From positions 3,460,632-3,524,631 of the forward strand of contig NC_085098.1 in NCBI RefSeq assembly GCF_963422355.1: 64,000 nucleotides of DNA. The letters are read 5' to 3'. Shown piece after piece: positions 57,198 to 64,000 of this stretch. The notes below the pieces were generated by a model. The model made no database searches and was not told the origin of the DNA. It saw only the letters and a program-made list of their open reading frames with translations. The DNA is from Corticium candelabrum (Eukaryota; Porifera; Homoscleromorpha; Homosclerophorida; Plakinidae). Position numbers and translations under genes: made by a program. The stretch's first letter is position 1, and every line of letters starts with the position of its first letter.

Positions 57198-58076
57198 GGC
57201 TCAATATAGTCTCGCGTAGCCAGACCCCTTTCCGCCGCGGCCTCCCCGGCAAAATGGGGTCTGGTGTACGGCCTTTGATGTCGCTGTGTGCCGCGTAGCC
57301 AGAAATCGGCTATCTAAAGACCGGATTTAGTTTCTTAAACGCTTCACTAAAGACGAGACTGGTATGCACGCAATGCAATCCTATCTCAATAGCTTCTCTT
57401 GTTTCGTAGAGAACAACTCGAAGACTACAGCTAGAGTCGTTGCTGTTTGTGAAATCTGCATGTCTACAGCAGCGATTAAACGCGGCCGCGGGGACGTTGA
57501 CGTCGACAGGCTTCGATTTCATGCAGACATGATCGACGTCGTACGATCTATCGTTGTGCGCTCGTGTCACAACGGAGACTGAATGCGAACGTACTCAGTG
57601 CGGTTTGCTGTTTTTTGACGTCTAAAGCGACCGCATACAGTCCGGAGTGAGCGATATCTGGAAGGGCTTGGAGTTGCATGACGTCATCGAAACAAGATGA
57701 GTCGTCTTTCTGTGTTTGGGTAATCATTTCATGTGTTTTGTGCATTGTTTTGGTGAACACATACAGTAGCAACCAGGAAGAGACCAAATCGTTTAATCGC
57801 TGCTGTAGACATGCAGATTTCACAAACAGCAACGACTCTAGCTGTAGTCTTCGAGTTGTTCTCTACGAAACAAGAGAAGCTATTGAGATAGGATTGCATT
57901 GCGTGCATACCAGTCTCGTCTTTAGTGAAGCGTTTAAGAAACTAAATCCGGTCTTTAGATAGCCGATTTCTGGCTACGCGGCACACAGCGACATCAAAGG
58001 CCGTGTACACCAGACCCCATTTCGCCGGGGAGGCCGCGGCGGAAAGGGGTCTGGCTACGCGAGACTAGGCTCAATA
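57198..58076. mobile_element. 861-bp fold-back element with ~276-bp TIRs and perfect 9-bp TSD
   Basis: Element 57207-58067. The left arm 57207-57482 and the reverse complement of 57790-58067 are nearly identical over 276-278 bp. The ends are TAGTCTCGCGTAGCCAGACC. The target duplication GGCTCAATA is at 57198-57206 and 58068-58076. The matching site in A1 (about 41848, GGGCTCAGTACCAG) is empty. The central 300 bp has no transposase-size ORF. The 9-bp duplication and long arms suggest a MULE-type non-autonomous element (inference). Confidence 0.93.
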
Positions 58077-60809
58077 CCAGTAAAAGTGCAGCCGGCATAA
58101 GAAAGAAAGGCCCACAGATAATAAGGCATTGCACGTAACAGCCACTTTACCACTTATCACTGCCCGAGAGCCGCAGACTGCCCTATAGTCTCGCGTGGCC
58201 AGGCCCTCCTCCTCTTCCATGCAGTTATAAGTTATAACTCCAATCTTCTACTTCTAATCAATCTCTAAGTGTGGTCGTATTCGTTGTCAGCAAGTGCATG
58301 GTCTAACTATGGTTGTTGCTTCATGCACGAGTCGTTTCCTGAGCCGATGATGGATGTGACTGGTTCAATTCCGGAGGAACAGTGTCTCGTTTCTTGTTGC
58401 TCGAAACTAATGGTTGCATGGTTATTGTGTAGCGCAAGAGAGCTGGTTTACATTGTTTAATTCAAGTCGTAGTGTGTCTTTGTCTCACAGTGCTACGGCC
58501 CGAGTAAGAGAAAGTGTTCTAGCATTTGGTAGACGATTTCGGCAGGGTACCTCTTCTAGTGATCATGAGATGTGGGAGTTACCATATCATCTGATGACAA
58601 CAGCTCGTCATCTATTTGGAGCTCTACTTGGAGCTGGTCGACAAAGCCCGAAGTTGAACTCGGTTCTCTCAAAGGGAAAGTTTCAGCGTGGGGAGCAACT
58701 CCTGCGCAGAACGACATTTTTTTGTTTGTGGATTTAATATCGAACAATGCAAGCGACGACCGCTCGTCATTTGCTGATACCCTAGTGAACAGATTAGATT
58801 TGACTACTATGAAATGGTCAACAGAAGAAACGTGACCAGCAGCACTCAAACTTTTGCCAACTTTTGCATTATTTTCTACAGCAACAGTTTTATCAGATTC
58901 TTTTCTATAATACTACGGTGGTGTGGGGGTGTATCTTATTAGCACATGTTTCGATAAGGTTCCATTTCATCGTTCTACTTGGGGTTATTACAACCAGCTG
59001 AGAGTTTGGGTCAAGTACTCTGAGACAGGGCTGCAGCCACTGGCGCGAATGGCACGTGCATTCTGTTGTCACATCAGACAAGCGAACAATGATTGTGTAA
59101 AGTGGCGTTGAATTTGTTGGAAGAAATTACTGGTAGAGATTGTCCGGCAAGATCTCTGGAGTTTCACTTTACCCCCGAGTAGAGATCCCGTTGATCTTTC
59201 ATACAGTACCAGCAGGCTAAGGCGCAGTGGCGCTTGCTAGACGAGTCCGGTTCATACAATTCCTATTATCCTCTTTGGTCAAAATCGACCAAACTCTTTA
59301 TACATATGGTGGATCCGGTACCACCAATTTACACCTTTTTCTCACATAGTAAAGGGAAGTTCATTAGTTTGGGTGCTGAACTTTGAGTGCTCAAATAGTC
59401 TAGTGGAAGTACAACCTATCAAGCAAAGTTGGATGGAAAGAGATTAACTACACTGGTTCATGTCCAGGCAAACTGTGTCTACCCACTGCCAACCAGTTTG
59501 GTGAGCACATGCTGATCACAGACGGTTGTAGTGACTACATCGAGTTGCATTTGAACATGGTGACGCTATTCGCAGACTACCACTGTCCATCCGAAGTAGA
59601 AACGGAGGGCGTGTGGATGTACGACCATGCATCCGTGCGCTTGTTGCGCTTGGACAGTCAACCTGTTTCTGGCAGTAGCATGTTTAGTGCTACGTCTATC
59701 GTTCGGAACGACCTTCTCTTGTATTTCGGTGGACTTCCAGCCGATTCGCTGACATTGAATGAGACCTCGGTAGACTGGAACGGTTTTCTGTATACAAACG
59801 GACCTGCCCACCGGGCACGCAAAGTGCTGATCTTATGAAGTACACGTGTTCTAATTGCTCACCTCTAATTCCAACTGCTGTGGATGTCCACACGGTCTCA
59901 CCACATTAGATGAAGTGTCTACAAGCAGCGAAATGAGCAGGCAGTGTGTGCTCGGATATTGTGGTCACGGTACATGTACTGTTACGTTGCCAGGTCCGGA
60001 GCCCACCTGCGTATGCCAATTCGGATTTACCAACGATGAAGACGGACTGTGTACTGTGCCGTCCTACTATATGGCTGGATCAGGATTTGTGGCAGAAGTT
60101 TTGCTTTTTGCACTCGTTGTCGTTATGGTGGCAAATTTCGAAGAACAAGAAGAAATCACGACGACATGATCAGAAGCAAGGAACAAGAATTAACACAGAG
60201 CTCACCAACACTTGGACCATCGACTCTAGAGAGGTAGCACTGCGACAACGGATCGACAAAGACTCTCCCGGAGGATACGGCGAGCTAGGTCTACAAAGCG
60301 GCCGGCCAGTGTAGGGAGAGATGATCGTGGCAGTCAAGAAGTTGCAAGGAATCCATCAACATCTCGACAGAATCGAGTTGGAGTTCGATCGGGAGATCGA
60401 GGTGATGAGAACCATTAGACATCCGAACATCGTTCTGTTTCTTGGAGGCGGTCGTTACCATGACGACGGTTGCCAATTTGTCGTTGTGGAGTATATGGCT
60501 AGAGGGTCGTTGGCGACAGTTTTAGAAGACGAAGACATCGAATTGGAAGATAGTCTGAAGCTAAGATTTGCTCTAGAGGCAGCCAAAGGCCTAAGATTTT
60601 TCACAATTAACGGTCTCCACGAGTGCACAGTAAAAGTGGTATCTGTTGGTCAGCCAGCGATGGGTAGTCAAGGTGGCCGATTTTGGAGCAGCCCGATTGG
60701 TACGAGAAGAAGGAAAACATCAAGAGACTGTTAGAGGAGAGGGACCACTCGATCCTGAAGCTCCACTTCTTTACGCAGACTATCAGCTATTGTTGTGTGT
60801 GGAAACGCC

Positions 60810-60906
60810 ACAATGGTGTAGTCCCGCGTAGCCAGACCTTGTCCGCCATCATACACCGGAAGTATGATGGCGGGGAAGGTCTGGCTACTCGAGACTAACA
60901 TTGGTG
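60810..60906. mobile_element. 79-bp TAGTC-ended MITE in the pseudogene kinase exon
   Basis: Element 60819-60897. The ends TAGTCCCGCGTAGCCAGACC and GGTCTGGCTACTCGAGACTA are inverted repeats. Target duplications are ACAATGGTG (60810-60818) and ACATTGGTG (60898-60906), one mismatch. The intact gene reads ACATTGGTG once. Confidence 0.85.
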
Positions 60907-60964
60907 TCAGAGCCGTATACAGAGACATGTCAGAGCCGTCTCTATATACGGCTCTGATTGGTGT
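60900..60964. mobile_element. 49-bp hAT-like mini-element next to the previous insertion
   Basis: Element 60908-60956 starts CAGAGCCGTATA and ends TATACGGCTCTG. The 8-bp duplication ATTGGTGT is at 60900-60907 and 60957-60964. The left duplication overlaps the previous element's target duplication, so the two insertions hit the same few bases. Confidence 0.8.
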
Positions 60965-61351
60965 GCACCAGAGATACTGTGTGCAGACAAGTACGGAACA
61001 CCTGCCCATATGTAAAGTACGTGTGCGCGTCTGATGCGGTATAACTTGGCAATACTCAAGTATTGTTCCAATAGATAGAATGGGTCATTCAAGATTTTAA
61101 TGCTAAATTGATTGTCTCAACGTGCTTGCTGAGAACAGATCACGTGATGTTTGCATTTCACGTCATTGGGCAGATTCATTCTGATTCGAGGTTAGCGGTA
61201 CCGCTTATTGGTCCACTCGCCAAATAACAAAAAAAAATGATTTTTGACTATAGCCATTGCTTTGGTCTAACGTTCCTTTTCAATACTGGTGCATTTTTTC
61301 ATACAATTTCGGTATCGTGATGTGGGAAATTGGTCAAGAAAAGTTCCTTAA

Positions 61352-61910
61352 GTCGGGCTTATATTAAAGACGCAAAGCCTTACGTGTTTGCGTTCGCGTC
61401 TTGCGTCTTTGCGTCTTGCGTCTTTGCGTCTTGCGTCTCCTTGCACCTTTTCTGTTCACATCAAAACTGCGTTTACATTAGACGCGTTTGCGTCTTGCGT
61501 CCTCTGGTTGTGTGACTTTCAGCAACATAATTTAACGCACGCCACAAATTTTTAAGAAGCTGTTTTGCTGATTGCAACCGCGATTTTGGCGCTTGCGTTG
61601 TGTCTTAATTAAACGACAACAGAGGAAAGGAAGAGAGAAGGGGTCGCTCCAGTTCCTGCCAAAAGGCTCCAGCAAAGAGCCTATCACAATTTGATAGAGG
61701 AAATGCGTCTCTGCGATGTAAAAATACAATGATACAAACGAACGTTCTCAATTAGACGTTCTTCTATTAGAAATACGGGACTATCATCACCCCACAAGTC
61801 AGGTTGATATAAAAAACGCGAGACGCAAGACGCAAGAATAGAAGCCGAGTCTATTTACTTGCGTCTCTTTACGTGTCCGCGTTTGCGTTCGGCATTTTAA
61901 CTAACATTGC
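61352..61910. repeat. GCGTC/GACGC-rich inverted repeat block
   Basis: It contains clusters of TTGCGTC heptamers on the left (61390-61440, 61485-61502) and GACGCAAGACGCAAG on the right (61824-61840, with TTGCGTCTCTTTACGTG after). The two sides are roughly inverted. It directly truncates the last exon of the pseudogene, so it probably is or contains a transposable element. No coding sequence is recognised. Confidence 0.55.
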
Positions 61911-62360
61911 TGCCATTCACGTCAGTAAGGAGACAAAATTTTGAAGACTCTGAGGACAGAACAGTGCTAACAATCACACTGCAGCCGTCACATTGCAGCC
62001 GAAATATCAGGCAGGTGTGTGCTATATTCATTACACAGTGAACGTTTAATAGAATGTTATTGTGGCCAAACAAAATCTAGAGAGCAAAGGAGTCTGAATG
62101 AGACAAGCCTACATGTTGCCACTCATTCGCTTTCTAGGACTCCACTTGCACGCATGCCGCACAATATACTATTTGTTTTCTTTTGTAAAAATTTACAATG
62201 TATTTAATGTATATTTAAGCCACTAGCTAGTACTTATTGGCAGCCGTTTGGGTGACCTGTTACTGCTGAGGGCGTTTTGATTTCAAGAGATTAGAAATTG
62301 GTAAGCTCTCTTGAGCATTGTTGAAAGCAAGCAATCCTTGACACATGATTTGGCGTGATT
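61910..62360. other. No gene seen
   Basis: A stretch of unremarkable composition with only one short ORF (62019-62207) lacking any recognisable feature. Confidence 0.4.
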
Positions 62361-62366
62361 GATGTT

Positions 62367-62368
<2 letters not shown>

Positions 62369-62415
<47 letters not shown>

Positions 62416-63024
62416 TACAATATCGATCTCGACAGCTCCCTTGCTCACCCGTGGAGCAGTGACATCTTCCCCACATCTGCTGGTGTTGATGGTGCAGCTG
62501 CAGACAGGAGAGCAGACAGGAAGAGAGCAAAATATAACAAACAACAACTACCAGGAGGGTCAATTGTCGGTGCAATTCCATTGGTAATGGAACACTTTGG
62601 AGCTGCATGATGGTGGTTTGATGCATGGAAATTCTTTAAAAAAAGATAGCAAAGAAGTCATCAGATGAAGTCCGGACGTCTAAATGCAGCGGAGTTTATC
62701 GACTTCTGGAGCAAACGCTTTTCCGTCCAACTCCAAAAGTGCAATGCGAACGTCATCTCTAAGAAGTCATCTTCATTGACTGGAGTCAACAGAACTGACT
62801 TTTATGCCACTCAGTACTTTAGCCACTAGCTGACATTGAGCTAGGGCTTTGCACTTAGTTTAGCTGCTTTTAGAGTTTCTAGAGTTTTTAGAGTTATTAG
62901 TTCCTTCAAGTTTTGTTTTGAATTTAGTTTAGTTCATGAACATTGATAGTAGTTGGACAGTATATATAGATATTTGCATTTCGGAAATGTATGATAGATA
63001 AAATGTTCAAATAAATGTGTTTTG
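62369..63024 (+). mobile_element. LINE 3' fragment bounded by (CAGA)n on both sides
   Basis: (CAGA)n at 62369-62413 runs into a decayed C-terminal ORF: LDSSLAHPWSSDIFPTSAG, then IPLVMEHFG, then GRLNAAEFIDFWSKRFSVQL and KCNANVISKK. A 3' UTR with TTCAAATAAATG and TTTTGACAGACAG follows. It matches the fragment at 31742-32215. Confidence 0.75.
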
Positions 63025-63850
63025 ACAGACAGACAGACAGACAGACAGACAGGCAGGCAGGCAGACAGACAGACAGACAGACAGGCAGGCAGGCAGACAG
63101 ACAGACAGACAGACAGAGAAGCAGCTTGTCTCAGATCCCTCCAAGGGAAAACTTCAGGAGCTTGGCTACAGGCCATACCTAGTTCATGTAAGTTCGCACT
63201 AGAACCGAAACAATTTCAGTTGGCGGCCTACATGAGGCTGGGTATCCACATGCCAATTGCCAAATGAATGGTCAAATGTGACTGCGGGAAGCCACTTGAT
63301 GGGGATGGGTACCACATCATCACATGTAAGTATGGCGGAGGGCCTGTCTGGACTCACAACACAATAGTTCGAACATGGTCTGAGTGCCTCGGCCAGCTGC
63401 ATGTTGTTCACAAGATTGAACCAAAACATCGTTTCTGGATTGTGACAGCAGACCTGACATATATGTAGTGGATCCTGACTTTGGTAAAGAAGTGGAGTTA
63501 GACATCTCTTTGGCACATCCATGGGCACTTAACGCTCTTCCAAAGGCAGCCCTAGAAGATGGGACAGCAGCAACTTCAAGAGAAATGCTGAAAAATAACA
63601 AATACGCCAAAAAGGCACGTACTTGTGGAACTACAATGAATTTCATTCCTCTGGTGATGGAGCACTTTGGTCGGTGGGGGCAAGACGCCCAAAAATATCT
63701 CAACTAACCCTCATCAATAGCAACATGGACGACTGAGTGAAGACAGGACGAGTTCAAGAACTACAGGAGGACGCGATTCTCAATTACGATGCAGCAGTGC
63801 AATGCAAGAGTGTTACTGCAGAAGATTTGCAAAGTCCAGTATAGTGGTGG
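63025..63850 (+). mobile_element. (CAGA)n array and a longer LINE C-terminal fragment
   Basis: (CAGA/CAGG)n at 63025-63118 is followed by a decayed LINE ORF with the C-terminal zinc-knuckle-like CDCGKPLDGDGYHIITC (CxCx9HxxxC) and CKYGG, then VELDISLAHPWALNALPKAA and PLVMEHFGRWGQDAQKYL, ending at about 63704. Stops at 63266 and 63466 show that it is dead. An ATGT-like tail at the window edge and GGTGGCTCAGTTGG (63845) may mark a downstream SINE. Confidence 0.72.
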
Positions 63851-64000
63851 CTCAGTTGGTGCCATTAGTAACTCTGTTAGCTTATTGTCAACTGTTTGAC
63901 TCTTAGTCGTACTTAGGGACCTCTTGGGTCCTTGTTCTTTTAGAACTTGCTGATTTTTAACGTACACTGTAATAATTCTTGTATAAGAAATGTATGTATT

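Larger units (their letters stand above)
58262..61350 (+). pseudogene. Third kelch-TKL receptor copy, pseudogene
   Basis: It begins in mid-kelch ([15 protein letters not shown]) without signal peptide or first repeats. It then follows the receptor through kelch blocks, the Cys-rich stalk (59855-60050), the transmembrane segment (about 60066-60140) and the kinase (VAVKKLQ at 60327; DFG region about 60670). Multiple frameshifts and stops interrupt it. An extra stretch replaces the EVYQAEY segment near 60290. HRDLKSGN is destroyed (60600-60650). Two MITEs sit in the exon at 60819 and 60908. The final exon starts FGIVMWEIG with a 1-nt deletion (61316-61345) and is then cut off by the repeat block at 61352. 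Confidence 0.88.

Noticed and set aside
57310-57962. Two ORFs of 86-94 codons with an identical C-terminal half on opposite strands
   Set aside because: They are the two arms of the fold-back element at 57207-58067 read as mirror images, not paralogous genes.

Overview
The window is animal nuclear DNA, most likely from a sponge (Porifera). It has multi-exon genes with GT-AG introns of about 60 bp to several kb, no operons, many di- and tetranucleotide microsatellites, many short inverted-repeat elements, LINE remnants, and tandem copies of a kelch-ectodomain TKL receptor kinase. The sponge assignment is an inference from this gene mix. No species can be named from the sequence alone.

Layout. 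(1) 1-5067, +: the 3' part of a gene encoding a SWIM zinc finger protein (ZSWIM3-like, derived from a MULE transposase) with a C-terminal PHD-type finger. Its introns carry a SINE, a MITE and long microsatellites. (2) 5068-9921: mostly intergenic, with a small inverted-repeat element, a CpG-rich block, one doubtful minus-strand ORF, an AT-rich degenerate tandem array (about 8.0-9.1 kb) and a 452-bp TIR element. (3) 9922-19150, +: a seven-exon gene for a 733-residue protein with an N-terminal PH domain followed by three copies of a roughly 172-residue repeat that I do not recognise. (4) 19752-21100, +: a three-exon gene for a PAP2/AUR1-like integral membrane protein. (5) 21101-26030: one possible short exon and a 1.36-kb element with 370-bp terminal inverted repeats. 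(6) 26.03-59.0 kb: a tandem segmental duplication of about 16.5 kb. Unit A1 (26.03-42.78 kb) holds a FAM47E-like gene that is intact over the exons seen, an unassigned middle block, a kelch-TKL receptor kinase gene, and the 5' part of a kelch-TKL pseudogene. Unit A2 (42.78-59.0 kb) repeats this, but its FAM47E copy is decayed. The rest of the pseudogene follows to 61.35 kb. (7) 61.35-64.0 kb: a GCGTC-rich repeat block and degenerate 3' ends of non-LTR retrotransposons associated with (ACAG)n arrays.

The two kelch-TKL genes encode single-pass receptors of 1307 and 1269 residues: signal peptide, kelch repeats, cysteine-rich/EGF-like stalk, transmembrane helix and TKL kinase. The kinase halves are nearly identical and the ectodomains have diverged. 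Gene A1 carries an in-frame 114-nt MITE insertion in its stalk. The third copy is broken by frameshifts and two nested MITEs. Because A1, A2 and the third copy can be compared, they provide empty sites that date several transposon insertions.

Strongest leads for new biology: the PH-plus-triple-repeat protein; the family of palindromic elements with TAGnCTCGC ends and 9-bp target duplications, one of them adding amino acids to a receptor; the association of one LINE family with ACAG microsatellites; and the fast divergence of duplicated receptor ectodomains. Exon boundaries were placed by reading frame and GT/AG signals only, without transcript evidence.
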